From the NCBI GenBank assembly GCA_964599655.1, contig CAZRGV010000013.1, positions 8,042 through 72,041 of the forward strand: DNA of 64,000 bases, given 5' to 3'. This DNA comes from CAZRGV01 sp964599655. Lineage in GTDB: Bacteria > Planctomycetota > Planctomycetia > Isosphaerales > Isosphaeraceae. The position numbers were made by a program, and so were the translations under genes. A model generated the notes under the pieces. The model saw only the letters and a program-made list of their open reading frames with translations, was not told the origin of the DNA and ran no database searches. This document shows positions 17,710-28,610 of the stretch, piece by piece. The number at the start of each line of letters is the position of its first letter. Within the stretch, counting starts at the first letter, position 1.

Positions 17710-20700
17710 ATGCACCCTCGATCACTCCTTCTCGGCCTGCTCCTGGTTCTCGGGGCGTCTCTGGGATTCGGGGCGGAGGGCAACCGCCTCGTTTATCTCG
17801 ACGAGGTCGACAATCCCTATTACGTCGGCCGGGATTTCCCCAGGCTGACCACGCCCCAGTGGGTGGGCGAGGACGGTGTCGACGCGGTCGTGGTTCTCGC
17901 GATCGACGACATGCGAGACAATATTCCGAAATATGAGGCGTATCTCCGACCGATTCTCGAGCGGCTCAAACAGATCGATGGTCGGGCGCCGTTGAGCATC
18001 ATGACGTGCAAGGTGGATCCGGCCGATCCGCAACTTCAGAAATGGCTCAAGGAAGGGCTTTCGATGGATGTCCACACGCTCGCTCACCCATGCCCCCTGC
18101 TCCAAAAAGGGGACTTCGCGGCGGCTCGAGACACGGTTCACGGCTGCGTCGATTTGCTGAACAAGATCCCCGGCAACCGCCCTGTCGCCTTCCGAATGCC
18201 TTGCTGCGATTCGCTCAACACGCCAAGCCCGCGCTTCTATGCCGAGATCTTCAACAAAACGAGTCCGGATGGAAAGTTCCTGACCATCGACTCGTCGGTC
18301 TTCAACATTTTGACCGCCGACGATCCGGAGTTGCCTCGCTCGCTGGTCGATGACCCTGATGGCCGCGAGCGGTTCCGGAAGTATCTGCCGTTCAAATCGT
18401 TCGTGAATACGATCGAGAACTATCCATACCCGTACGTGATCAATCGGCTTTGCTGGGAGTTTCCCTGCGTGGTGCCAAGCGATTGGGAGGCCCAGAATCT
18501 CCAGAAGCCGAACAACCCCAGGACCGTCGAAGACCTCAAGGCCGCGCTGGACGCGATCGTCCTCAAAAAGGGGGTCTTCACGCTGGTGTTTCATCCGCAC
18601 GGTTGGATCAAGAACGAACAGATCGTGGAATTGATCGACCATACGGTCAAAACGCACGGCAAGAAAGTCAAGTTCCTCAACTTCCGAGAGGCTCAGGAGC
18701 GGATCGATCAGAATCTCCTGGGCGGCCAGTCGCTCCGCGAAGCCGAGTCGGGCAAGGACAACGGCGTCCGACTCCTCGACCTGAACGCCGACGGATACCT
18801 GGACGTGCTGATCAGTAATCCCCAGAGGCGGGAAACCCGCGTCTGGAAGCCGTCGGAGAACTCGTGGCAAGTCGCCGATTGCCCCGCGCAATTCTTCAAA
18901 CCCGGAAGGGACCCGCAACCCATCGACGGGTTCCACTTCGGTGTGCTTCATGAGGATGGCCGCGCGTCCTTGATCGTCAGCGAATCGAGGGAAAACGGAA
19001 CTCGAACGGGCTGGACGTTTGAAGGAAGCGGCTGGGTCGAAGACCGTCGGCTCGTGGAGGGGCTCGAACTCGAAGGCAAGCCACTGTGGACCATCACCGA
19101 GTCCGGGGAGGCCGGAGTCCGGCTCATCGATCTGAACCGCGATGGACGTTGTGAGTTCGTGATCGCCAATCCCGACCAAAACGCGGTGTTTGCCTGGTCG
19201 GAAGGCGAGCGGAAATGGACACGGCTCGGGTTTTCGTTTCCCGGCCAGGCACGCATCGTGGAGCAGGCCGGCGGAGGCGAGCACGCCTGGCGGGATGCCG
19301 GCCTGCGGTTCGTCGATCTCGACGAAGACGGGCAACTCGACCTGGTCTACTCGAATGATCAAGAGTATGGAATCTATCTCTTCGACTCGATGAGGTCTGG
19401 CTGGTCGCGGAAGGTGATGGCCGGCCAGGGCGACGCTCCCGGGCGCCTTCCGAGGATGGTCCGCACCAGGCAGGACCCGGTTGTGGGTCGCGTCGTGGAA
19501 AACAATGGATTCTGGGTCCACTCACGCCATCTCTGGTGGCAGAACGAGGACACGGCCAAACTTCCCGACCTCGTGGATCGTCGCGCATTCAACGACCTGT
19601 TGAAGGACGTCGAGCCCCGGGGCAAGTCACCGGAGGCATCACTCCGATCCATCCGTGTCCGGCCCGGCTTCAAGGTCGAGCTCGTCGCCAGCGAGCCCCT
19701 GGTTCAAGATCCGGTCGCCTTCGACTGGGGGGCCGACGGCAGGCTCTGGGTCGTCGAGATGGGGGATTATCCCCTTGGGGAGGATGGCAAGGGCAAGCCG
19801 TCCGGCCGCGTGCGCTTCCTCGAAGACACCAACGGCGATGGCCGTTACGATCGATCGACCCTGTTTCTCGACGGCCTGGGTTATCCGAACGGAGTCATGT
19901 GCTGGCGTAACGGAGTGCTCATCTCATGTGCTCCGGAGATTTTTTACGCCGAGGACACGGATGGAGATGGGAAGGCCGATCGGAAGGACGTTCTCTTTCG
20001 GGGGTTCAACGAGGCGAACCCGCAGCACCGGGTCAACGGGTTCGTGCTCGGACTGGATGGCTGGGTTTACGGGGCCGATGCCGACAGCGGGCGAGGCATC
20101 ACGTCGTCGAAGACTGGTGAAACGGTTTCGATTCACGGTCGCGACTTTCGACTTCGTCCCGACGAAGGGGTTTTTGAGGCTGAGGCTGGCCACTCGCAAT
20201 TCGGCCGACAGCGCGATGACTGGGGCAACTGGTTCGGCAACAACAACAGCGTGTGGGGATGGCATTTCGTTCTGACCGACGCCCAGTTGCGTCGGAATCC
20301 TCGCGTGGCGATCGCGGCGCCGGGAGCCTTGCTCGACTCGGATCGGGGCCTCAACCCCGTCAGCCGGATTTTGGCTCGGTTCAACGATCTCGACAACGCC
20401 GGCCGGGTGACCTCGGCCAACAGTCCGTCTCCCTATCGTGACGAGCTCTTCGGGCCCAACGTCTCGAGGAGTCTCTTCGTCAGCGAGCCGGTTCATAACC
20501 TCGTGCGACGCGAAGTTCTCGATTCCGAAGGTGTGACGTTTCACGGCCGCCGCGCTCCTGGCGAAACCGACCGCGAGTTCCTCGCGTCCAGCGATAACTG
20601 GTTCCGACCAACGCAGATCAAGACGGGACCGGATGGTGCGCTCTGGATTGCGGATATGTATCGTTACGTGATCGAGCATCCCGAGTGGATTCCCGACGAC

Positions 20701-22885
20701 TGGGAAGCGAAGCTCGACCTCCGCGCCGGGCACGACATGGGCCGGATTTACCGGGTTTATCCGGTGACGAAGTCGCCACGCCCGATCCTCCGGCTCGATC
20801 GGCTCGATTCCAGTGGCCTGGTTGCCGCGTTGGACAGCCCCAACGGCTGGCAACGCGATACCGTTCAGCGATTGCTCATGCACAGGAATGATCGGTCGGT
20901 CGCGCCCGCGCTCGCCCGACTCGCTCGCGAGTCGGCGCGGCCCCAGGTTCGTTTGCAGGCACTCGCGACGTTGGAGGTGCTCGGCGCGCTGACGCCCGAG
21001 CCGATCGTGGCGGCCCTGAACGATCGACACGCCGAGGTTCGACGGTTCGCGGCCGAGAAGGCCGGTCGCCTGGCGGGCGACGCGCCGGCCGTGGCGGAGG
21101 CCTTGCTTCGGCGGGTCGACGATCCCGAGCCTCGAGTTCGCCTTGGCGTCGCGCTCGGGCTGGGCGACTGGAATGACACGAAGGCCGGTCTCGCGTTGGC
21201 TCGGATCCTCCAGCGCGACGGCGATGATGCCTGGCTCAGGGCTGCCGCCCTGACGTCGGCCACGCCCCATGCGGCCCGGATTCTTTCCGCCCTGCTGGCC
21301 GAGGCGGATCGCCAGCCACCGCCGCCCTCGACCTTCGATCCGCTCTTTGCCACGTTCCTTTCGAATCCTGACGCGAAGGGCCTCCAAGTCTTGGTCGAGC
21401 GGATCGTCACGCCGGGGCTCGAAGGCCGGTTCGCCGACTGGCAGTTGGCCGCCGCGGTGGCGCTCGGCGAGGGGTTCGATCGCATTCCGGACGCCCGGAA
21501 GCGAGGCTGGGCGAACGTCGATCTCGGCAAGGTCCGCAATGACTTGTTGGTGACCTCGAAGCTGGCCGAGGCCGCCGACAAGGCGGTTGACGAGGATTCG
21601 GTTCCCGACGATCGGCGCGTGCTGGCCGTGCGTTTGCTGGCCGCGAGGCCTCACTCGAATGAAAGCCGAGCGCGGTTGAGTCGCCTCCTCCGTCCCCGCG
21701 TCTCGCCGAAGGTTCGCCAGGCGGCCCTCGGGGCCCTGGCAAGATCGAACGACCCGAAGGTTCCCGAGACCTTGCTGGCCGACTGGAAGGAGTACGCGCC
21801 CTCGCTCCGCGACGCGATTCTGGACACGTTGCTCAGTCGAGACGCCTGGGCCGAGTCGCTTCTCTCCTCCCTGGAAGACGGCTGTGTACCACCCGCCGAG
21901 GTGGGCTCGGTTCACCGTCGCCGGTTGCTCGACCACAANNNNNNNNNNNNNNNGTGCCGAAGCGGTCTTCGCGGCGACTGGCGGCACGCGACAGGAGGTT
22001 GTCGATCGCTACCGCAAGGCCCTGAATCATCCCGGCGATCCGAACGCCGGCGCGGCGATCTTCAAGAAGGTCTGCGCGACCTGCCACAAGCTCAAGGGGG
22101 AAGGAACCGAGGTCGGTCCCGACCTTGCCGCCTTGACGGATCGGTCGCCCGAGTCGCTGCTCGTCGCGATTCTCGACCCGAACCGAGCCTTCGAGGCGAT
22201 CTATACCAACTACTCGGTCGAAACGACCGACGGCCGGGTTTTGACGGGACTGATCGCCGCCGAGACGGCCAACAGCGTCACGTTGCGGCGGCAGGAAGGG
22301 AAGGAAGATGTCTTGCTCCGTTCCGAGATCGAGGCGATGGCGGGCTCGGGCCAGTCCTTGATGCCGGAGGGGCTGGAGAAAGATCTGACCGAGAAGGACC
22401 TTGCCGACCTTGTGGCCTTCCTTGAGTCGAGCGGGCCGCCGCCGAAGAGCTTGCCCGGCAATCAGCCCATGCTGATCCAGCCGCTCGATGACGGAACCCT
22501 TCTTCTGAAGGCCGAGAACGCCGAGATTTACGGCTCAAGCCTGACGTTCGAGTCGCAATACAAGAACCTCGGCTGGTGGAGCGCGCCGGACGATCGAGCG
22601 GCCTGGCGGTTCGAGGTCGATCGCCCTGGACGTTACGAGGTCTGGTTCGACTGGGCCTGCGACAAGAACACGGCGGGCCAGGGTTTTGTCCTCACGATCG
22701 GCTCGAACCGGATCGAGGGGAAGGTCGTCGGCACGGGAACCTGGGATCAGTACCAGCAGGCGAAGGTGGGGGAGGTCACGCTCGAACCTGGCCGGCAGCG
22801 GCTCGACCTCGTCCCGGCGGGGCGAATTCGAGGGGCGTTGATGGACTTGCGGGCGATTCGGATTCAACCGCGCGGGACGCGGTGA
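17710..22885 (+). CDS. Giant exported fusion: NodB-like deacetylase, VCBS repeats, PVC dehydrogenase, HEAT, cytochrome c, CBM-like module
   Basis: About 1,720 residues, split by an N gap at 21939-21953 after which the frame shifts. The order is: signal peptide (1-22); NodB-like deacetylase (about 50-330; AIDDMRD, DVHTLAHP with H-x3-H, FRMPCC, VFHPHGW); three VCBS/FG-GAP repeats (about 345-560; VRLLDLNADGYLDVL, VRLIDLNRDGRCEFV, LRFVDLDEDGQLDLV); PVC membrane-bound dehydrogenase domain (about 640-1020); HEAT-like repeats (1050-1400); cytochrome c with CATCH (about 1455); and a C-terminal carbohydrate-binding-like beta-sandwich (about 1590-1724). AAGGGAG precedes the ATG at 17710. It probably acts on polysaccharide outside the inner membrane and passes electrons to its haem. 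Roles are inferred from domains. Confidence 0.85.
21939..21953. other. Assembly gap (15 N) with wrong length
   Basis: The giant fusion protein reads in one frame up to RRRLLDH and in the next frame from AEAVFAATGGTR. Both sides are clearly coding and belong to adjacent family motifs. The true gap must therefore be 2 modulo 3 bases (for example 14), not 15. Confidence 0.95.
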
Positions 22886-22940
22886 ACCTGGTTTCGCGCT
22901 CCGGTGTCTGACGGCTCTGGCCATCGAGAGGAGAGACCCG

Positions 22941-24401
22941 GTGCCCGAATATACAGGTCCGCGGGAGCAAGTTGGTCCCTCCCAGTGGAAGATTCCGAGA
23001 AGCTATCGCGACGACATGCGCGTCGACGGCCTGATTTTCGCCGACGAGACGCTGATCGAGCAAATCCGGAAGGACCAGGGCCCCGAGCAGGTCGCCAACG
23101 TGGCGACGTTGCCCGGCATCCAGAAGGCCAGCCTGGCCATGCCCGACATCCATTGGGGCTATGGCTTTTGCATCGGTGGCGTCGCGGCCACTGACCCGGA
23201 GGAAGGGGGGGTCATCTCGCCGGGCGGAGTTGGTTACGACATCAACTGCGGTGTCCGGTTGCTCCGGACCAACCTGGACTGGGACGATGCCAAGCCCAGG
23301 ATTCGCGACCTGATCAACCAGCTTTTTCGCGACATCCCCACGGGGGTCGGCCAGACCGGGCCGTTCAAGTTCAGCAAGCCCGAGTTGCACCGCCTGATGG
23401 AGCAAGGGTCGAGATACGTCATCGATAAGGGCTGGGGAACCGAACGCGACCTGCACTTCACGGAGGCGGGAGGCCGGCTCGATGGAGCCGACCCCGACCG
23501 CGTGAGCGACCGGGCGTTTGCCCGAGGGGCCGAGCAGTGTGGCACGCTCGGCTCGGGCAACCACTTCCTGGAAGTCCAGGTCGTCGACCGGATTCTCGAT
23601 CCGCAAGCCGCCGAGGTCATGGGGCTCCACGAGGGACAGGTTACGGTCCTGATCCACTCGGGTTCGCGAGGGCTGGGTTATCAGGTTTGCGAAGACAACC
23701 TGACGGCCTTTCGAGGGGCTCCCAAGAAGTACGGCTTTACTCTGCCCGACGCGCAGCTTGCCTGCGCGCCGGTGCGAAGTCCGGAAGGCCAGGCTTACCT
23801 TGGTGCCATGCGGGCCGCGGCCAACTTCGCCTGGTGCAACCGACAGCTCTTGACCCACCAGGCCCGGCAGGTTTTCGCTCGGATTTTTGAGAAACCCTGG
23901 GAAGAACTCGGCCTGGAACTGGTCTACGACGTGGCGCACAACATTGCCAAGTTCGAGCAGCACGACGTGGATCACGGCCAGAAGAAGCTGGTCTGCGTCC
24001 ATCGCAAGGGCGCGACGCGGGCCTTTCCGCCCGGGCATCCCGAGATCCCCGACGTGTACCAGGGGATCGGCCAGCCGGTGATCATCCCCGGAAGCATGGG
24101 GACTGCGTCCTGGGTGCTGGTCGGCCAGCCTGGGAGTATGTCGCAAACGTTCGGCACCACCTGCCACGGCGCGGGTCGCATGATGAGCCGGACGGCGGCG
24201 ATCAAGCTCGCGGCGGGGCGCCGGATCGACAAGGAACTTGACGCCATCGGCATCATCGCGAAGGCCAGAGGCTACAAGGGGCTCGCGGAGGAACAGCCCG
24301 CCGCGTACAAGGACGTCGACCAGGTGGTGGAGGTCGTCGACCAGGCGGGCATCTCGAAGAAAGTTGCCCGATTGCGGCCGGTTGGTGTGATCAAGGGGTG
24401 A
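22941..24401 (+). CDS. rtcB: RtcB-family RNA ligase
   Basis: A 486-residue ligase that joins RNA 2',3'-cyclic phosphate or 3'-phosphate ends to 5'-OH ends using GTP and manganese. Metal ligands are visible: C103 (DINCGVRLL), H208 (GTLGSGNHFLEV), H239 (HSGSRGLG) and H334 (YDVAHNIAK). The guanylylated histidine is H409 in TTCHGAGRMMSR. The start is GTG at 22941, preceded by GAGAGGAGAG. No RtcA cyclase, archease or RtcR regulator is nearby. Possible roles are tRNA or rRNA repair; the target is not shown by the context. It follows the giant PVC gene by 55 bases. Confidence 0.95.
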   Translation: MPEYTGPREQVGPSQWKIPRSYRDDMRVDGLIFADETLIEQIRKDQGPEQVANVATLPGIQKASLAMPDIHWGYGFCIGGVAATDPEEGGVISPGGVGYDINCGVRLLRTNLDWDDAKPRIRDLINQLFRDIPTGVGQTGPFKFSKPELHRLMEQGSRYVIDKGWGTERDLHFTEAGGRLDGADPDRVSDRAFARGAEQCGTLGSGNHFLEVQVVDRILDPQAAEVMGLHEGQVTVLIHSGSRGLGYQVCEDNLTAFRGAPKKYGFTLPDAQLACAPVRSPEGQAYLGAMRAAANFAWCNRQLLTHQARQVFARIFEKPWEELGLELVYDVAHNIAKFEQHDVDHGQKKLVCVHRKGATRAFPPGHPEIPDVYQGIGQPVIIPGSMGTASWVLVGQPGSMSQTFGTTCHGAGRMMSRTAAIKLAAGRRIDKELDAIGIIAKARGYKGLAEEQPAAYKDVDQVVEVVDQAGISKKVARLRPVGVIKG

Positions 24402-24407
24402 GTGTCG

Positions 24408-25391
24408 TCAGCGAATCGCCTCGACCCCGTGTCGGAGCGCCTGGTGCGGGGCTCTCGCCTGGCCTGGGATATCGGTCCGAATGCGAGGCTTGACCGGGCC
24501 GAGCGGCGTCATGTCCGACGCGATACCGAGGAGCCGCTTGACCACCCGTGCGGTCTTGGGGTGTCGTAGCGAGGTGCAACGCAGCGTACAGGTGAGCCAG
24601 CCCCGGGCCATGGCAAGTTCGTCGCGGAGTCGCCGAGCAAGGCTCGGGCGAGGTGATGGTGCGTCGTCGGCGACATAGCCGTGGGCGGCGAGCCATCGCG
24701 TCCCGAGGCGCGCCAGGATTCGTCGCTCCCGCGGCGTGGCCCGGTCGACCCAGTCGCCGATCCGGCCTTCCCGCAGATGGTTCCAGTGAAGCAAGGTCCG
24801 GGCATCCCACCGCTGGAAGTTGGCCGGGTCGCTCAGGTCGATTCCTTGCGACTGAAGGCGCCGGGAGATCTCCGCGATCCGTCGGCGATTGGCTTCGAGT
24901 GAGTACTCGGCGGCGATCTCTTCCGCCTCATCCGTTGCGAGTTCAATGCCAAGGTGCCGGGCGAGTTCTTTCACGCCAGTCGATGGGTCCACGATCAGGT
25001 TTTCGTAACGCTGGGTGAGCCGGCGCGGCTGCTTCGACCAGAAGCGGTGGTTGGCGAGAACCTGATGGATCATGCCTTGTTGAAGAAAGTCGTCGAAATC
25101 GACGCCTCGCTTGTGGAGCATTGAGTAGACCACGTCCCGAAGGTCCCGATGGGCGTAGATCGCCAGGGCTCGACCTTCGGCCAGGGCCGCCGCGAACCTT
25201 GGATGCTCCTCATGCGACTTGATGACCCGCCACCCTTGATCCGTTCCCTCTCGTCGTTCGAGCTCGGCGTATTCCTCTCCGGTCAGGTAGCCAAGCCGCC
25301 GCCCGTTTCGATGCCGTTCCACGAGATGGGAGACGACCTCGTACTGCCAGGTCGAGCAGGCGCGGTACATCCCCACGCAGAGAACATCCAT
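24408..25391 (-). CDS. Sulfotransferase-family protein
   Basis: The 327-residue protein begins MDVLCVGMYRACSTWQYEVV. Its R-A-C-S-T-W resembles the 5'-phosphosulfate loop (R-x-G-S-T-x-L) of PAPS-dependent sulfotransferases. A second nucleotide-binding segment is likely at IYAHRDLRDVVYSMLHK, matching the R-D-x-R-D-x-x-x-S 3'-phosphate motif. RYENLIVDP completes the family pattern. The acceptor is unknown. The C-terminal 80 residues are basic and not recognised. It ends 6 bases from rtcB, tail to tail, and is divergent from recQ. Confidence 0.8.
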   Translation of the reverse strand: MDVLCVGMYRACSTWQYEVVSHLVERHRNGRRLGYLTGEEYAELERREGTDQGWRVIKSHEEHPRFAAALAEGRALAIYAHRDLRDVVYSMLHKRGVDFDDFLQQGMIHQVLANHRFWSKQPRRLTQRYENLIVDPSTGVKELARHLGIELATDEAEEIAAEYSLEANRRRIAEISRRLQSQGIDLSDPANFQRWDARTLLHWNHLREGRIGDWVDRATPRERRILARLGTRWLAAHGYVADDAPSPRPSLARRLRDELAMARGWLTCTLRCTSLRHPKTARVVKRLLGIASDMTPLGPVKPRIRTDIPGQARAPHQALRHGVEAIR

Positions 25392-25448
25392 AGTCCTGGT
25401 CTCCCAGAAGAGGACAGGGGGAGCCGGGCAGGGAGGGGCCCAGCGGGT

Positions 25449-25468
25449 CCGATATTTTTCGGTATCGG
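25449..25468. promoter_or_regulatory. Small hairpin in the sulfotransferase/recQ divergent region
   Basis: CCGATA (25449-25454) and TATCGG (25463-25468) form a perfect 6-bp stem with an 8-base T-rich loop in the 202-base region between two divergent genes. It could be an operator or chance. A TATACT hexamer at 25561-25566 could serve as the -10 element for recQ, but no matching -35 was found. Confidence 0.25.
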
Positions 25469-25593
25469 TCGAGTTGTCTTTAAGGGTTGAGCGAACTTTG
25501 CCGAAAAAACCGGATTCTTTCGTGGATCGCCTCGCGCTCGCGACCGGTCTCGGTTTGCTCTATACTGTTACGTCGAGGACCTGACCCCGGAGT

Positions 25594-28563
25594 ATGCCGC
25601 CGATGCGTGTGGCCGAAAGCGCGAGCGACCTGGAACGGACCCTTCGCGAGCGGTTCGGTCTGGAGCGGTTCCGGCCCGGCCAGCGTGAGGTCATCGAGCA
25701 GGTCTTGCGGGGCCGGGATGTTTTGTGTGTCATGCCCACCGGAGGCGGCAAGAGTCTCTGTTACCAACTTCCGGCGCTTTGTCTCGACGGTCTCACGTTG
25801 GTTGTCAGTCCCTTGATCGCCCTGATGAAGGACCAGGTTGACGCGCTTTGCCAGCGGGGCATCCGGGCGACCCTGATCAACAGCACCCTCGACCCGAGCG
25901 AGCAGCACGTCCGGCTCATCGAGATCGAGGAACGGCGCTTCGACCTCGTTTACGTGGCCCCGGAGCGATTTCGAAGCCCTCGGTTCGTCGAGGCGATGGC
26001 CCGAATCAAACCCGCGTTGCTGGCCGTCGACGAGGCCCATTGCATCAGCGAGTGGGGGCACGACTTCCGGCCCGACTACGCTCGGCTCGGCCAGGCTCGA
26101 CGGGCCCTCGGCATGCCCTCATGCAACGCCCTGACGGCCACGGCAACCGACCTCGTTCGCCGTGATATTGCCGACCAACTCGACCTGCACGAACCGGCCC
26201 AGTTTGTCACCGGGTTCGACCGCCCGAACCTGACCTACGGCGTCATCGAGGCCCGCCGCGACTCGGACAAACAGGTCGCCCTGGCCTCCGTTTTGGAACG
26301 CAACCCAGGGTCGTCCATTGTCTATGTTTCCAGCCGGAAGCGTTGCGAGGATGTCGGCCGCTTCCTGGAACACGACCTGAGACGGTCGACCGTGATCTAT
26401 CACGCGGGCTTGCCTCGCGAGGAACGATCCCAGGCGCAGGATCGGTTCATGGCCGGAGAGGCCGAGATCGTCGTCGCGACGAACGCCTTCGGCATGGGGG
26501 TGGACAAGCCCGATATTCGTTCGGTTATTCACTTCAATATGCCAGGAACTCTAGAGGCCTATTACCAGGAGGCGGGACGAGCCGGGCGCGACGGTTTGCC
26601 CGCCGAATGCGTTCTGCTCTACGCCCCCGGCGACCGGTTCCTGCAGGAGCTGTTCATCGAGAACGAGTACCCGCCTCGCGAGGCGGTCTTCCGGGTTTAC
26701 AACTACCTGCGAGGTCTGGACGCCGACCCGATCGAGCTGACCCAGGCCGAGATCAAGGAGGCGACGGGTCTCGAATTGAACGAGTCGGCCGTGGGGACGG
26801 CGCTCAAGCTGCTCGAAGGGGCGGGGGCCCTGGAGCGGCTCCGGCCTCGGGAGAACATGGCCATCATCCGGATCAACGCCGAGCCGGACGAGCCCAGCCT
26901 GGTCGATCGGCTCGGGACGCAGGCCCACGTTCAGCGGCTGGTGCTGATCGGCCTGGAAGGGCTGGTCAACCGACGGTTTGGCGAACCGGTGTACTTCCAT
27001 CCCGACGAGCTCGCCAGCGCGCTCGGAATCGATCGCCAGGCCCTGGTCCGAGCGATTCGCAACCTGACGTCCGAACTGCCGATCGACTACATCCCTCCGT
27101 TCCGGGGCAACGCCGTACGGATCATCGACCGAGAGCGTCGGTCTCGCGACGTGCCGATCGACTTCGCCTCGCTCAACACGCGGAAGCAGCAGGAATACGA
27201 GAAGCTCGAGCGGATGATCCAGTACGCCCAGACGTCGCGATGCCGTCGGGCCTACCTGCTGGGCTACTTCGGCGAGACCAGGGAGACCCACTGCGGCCGT
27301 TGCGATCACTGTGGAACCGACGCCCAGGCCGCCGAGCCCATCTCGACACGGCCGATTGATACCCCTGCCGGACGAGAAGTCCTGCTCAAGATCCTCTCAG
27401 GCGTGGCCAGGACGAAGGGCCGTTTTGGCAAGACGGCCATCGCTCAGATGCTTGTCGGCTCCAGCTCGGAACGGATGGCACGAGGCGGCCTGACCGCCTT
27501 GAGCACCTTCGGCATTCTCGCGCACGGCGGTTTCACGCAAAAGGAGGTCGCCGACATTCTCGACGCGCTGACGTCGATCGGCCTGGTCGAGTCGCGCGAC
27601 GTGGACCGGTTCAAGCCGGTGCTTCAGCTCAGCGAACCGGGCTGGGCCTGGTTGCGTCGGCAAGACGACGAGGCGCCTCGCTTGCCCTTGCCGGAGTACC
27701 TCGTCGACAAGATTCGAAACGGAGGCCTGGAACGCGTGGCCATGGGACGAGACTCAGGGACGGCCGCTCCTCCTCCGCGATTGCCGGTTGACGGGCCCGA
27801 GGTCGTTTCCTCCGAAGAACACGACGAGACCTCATCCTTTTCCAACGTCGGAGATCCTCTCTGGGAACGGTTGCGAAACCTCCGAAACCACTGGGCCCGC
27901 GAGTCGAACGTTCCCGCCTATTGCATCTTCCGAAATCAGACGCTCGAAGCCATCGTCCGCGAGCGGCCCCGGACACCGTCCGACTTGCTTCGGATCAAGG
28001 GAATGAGCCCCGCCAAGCTCGAGCGCTTCGGCGAGGCCCTTCTGACGGCCATCCGGGAAGCACCCGATCTTTTGCATCCATCCACCGAGGATGTTCCGGG
28101 CTCCCGCGAAGACGCGACTCGACCGAGTTCGACGGTCCGGGCCGAGTCGTTGGAGGTCGCGGAAGGCGATGGGACGCTCGGGGTGGAACGCATCGAAGAG
28201 GCCGCTCCAGACGCGACTGGGCCGGAACCCAAGGTTCCACCGCGTCCGGCGCCAATCAGCAAGGCCGGCTATGTGCCGACCGAGGAGTGGACCTGGAGGT
28301 TGCTCGACCGCGGCTTCTCGCTTGATGAGGCGGCGGCGATTCGAGGGCTCGAACTCGAAGCGATTGTCCGGCACGCCACCTGGATGGCTCGACAGGGCAA
28401 GCCGGTCCCGCTCTCGGCGTTTCTGACCCCCGAGGTCATCGAGCGTTGGGAGGCGTGGCACCTCGAGCACGGAAACGCCCGCCCGCCGGAGGAACTGGGG
28501 GGGGCGTTCGCGCTCTGGGGGCTCTATCTCGCCTGCCGGACAGGGCAGGAGCGAACGGCCTGA
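25594..28563 (+). CDS. recQ: ATP-dependent DNA helicase RecQ with long C-terminal extension
   Basis: A 3'-5' helicase of 989 residues; Escherichia coli RecQ has about 610. Walker A MPTGGGKS is at 47-54 and DEAH at 146-149. The second helicase domain includes YHAGLPREERSQAQDRFMAG and QEAGRAGRDGLPA. RecQ zinc cysteines are at about 550-575 (CRRAYLLGYFGETRETHCGR, CDHC). The RQC winged helix follows, then an HRDC domain at about 755-825 (LRIKGMSPAKLERFGEALL). The last 110 residues hold another helical domain (EEWTWRLLDRGFSLDEAAAI) that looks like a helix-turn-helix found in some RecQ proteins. ATG 25594 or 25603 may be used. Confidence 0.95.
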   Translation: MPPMRVAESASDLERTLRERFGLERFRPGQREVIEQVLRGRDVLCVMPTGGGKSLCYQLPALCLDGLTLVVSPLIALMKDQVDALCQRGIRATLINSTLDPSEQHVRLIEIEERRFDLVYVAPERFRSPRFVEAMARIKPALLAVDEAHCISEWGHDFRPDYARLGQARRALGMPSCNALTATATDLVRRDIADQLDLHEPAQFVTGFDRPNLTYGVIEARRDSDKQVALASVLERNPGSSIVYVSSRKRCEDVGRFLEHDLRRSTVIYHAGLPREERSQAQDRFMAGEAEIVVATNAFGMGVDKPDIRSVIHFNMPGTLEAYYQEAGRAGRDGLPAECVLLYAPGDRFLQELFIENEYPPREAVFRVYNYLRGLDADPIELTQAEIKEATGLELNESAVGTALKLLEGAGALERLRPRENMAIIRINAEPDEPSLVDRLGTQAHVQRLVLIGLEGLVNRRFGEPVYFHPDELASALGIDRQALVRAIRNLTSELPIDYIPPFRGNAVRIIDRERRSRDVPIDFASLNTRKQQEYEKLERMIQYAQTSRCRRAYLLGYFGETRETHCGRCDHCGTDAQAAEPISTRPIDTPAGREVLLKILSGVARTKGRFGKTAIAQMLVGSSSERMARGGLTALSTFGILAHGGFTQKEVADILDALTSIGLVESRDVDRFKPVLQLSEPGWAWLRRQDDEAPRLPLPEYLVDKIRNGGLERVAMGRDSGTAAPPPRLPVDGPEVVSSEEHDETSSFSNVGDPLWERLRNLRNHWARESNVPAYCIFRNQTLEAIVRERPRTPSDLLRIKGMSPAKLERFGEALLTAIREAPDLLHPSTEDVPGSREDATRPSSTVRAESLEVAEGDGTLGVERIEEAAPDATGPEPKVPPRPAPISKAGYVPTEEWTWRLLDRGFSLDEAAAIRGLELEAIVRHATWMARQGKPVPLSAFLTPEVIERWEAWHLEHGNARPPEELGGAFALWGLYLACRTGQERTA

Positions 28564-28610
28564 GCCGCCCGCCTCCATCCGGCTTCGGGCTTTCTGGTTC
28601 GCTGTCGGAA

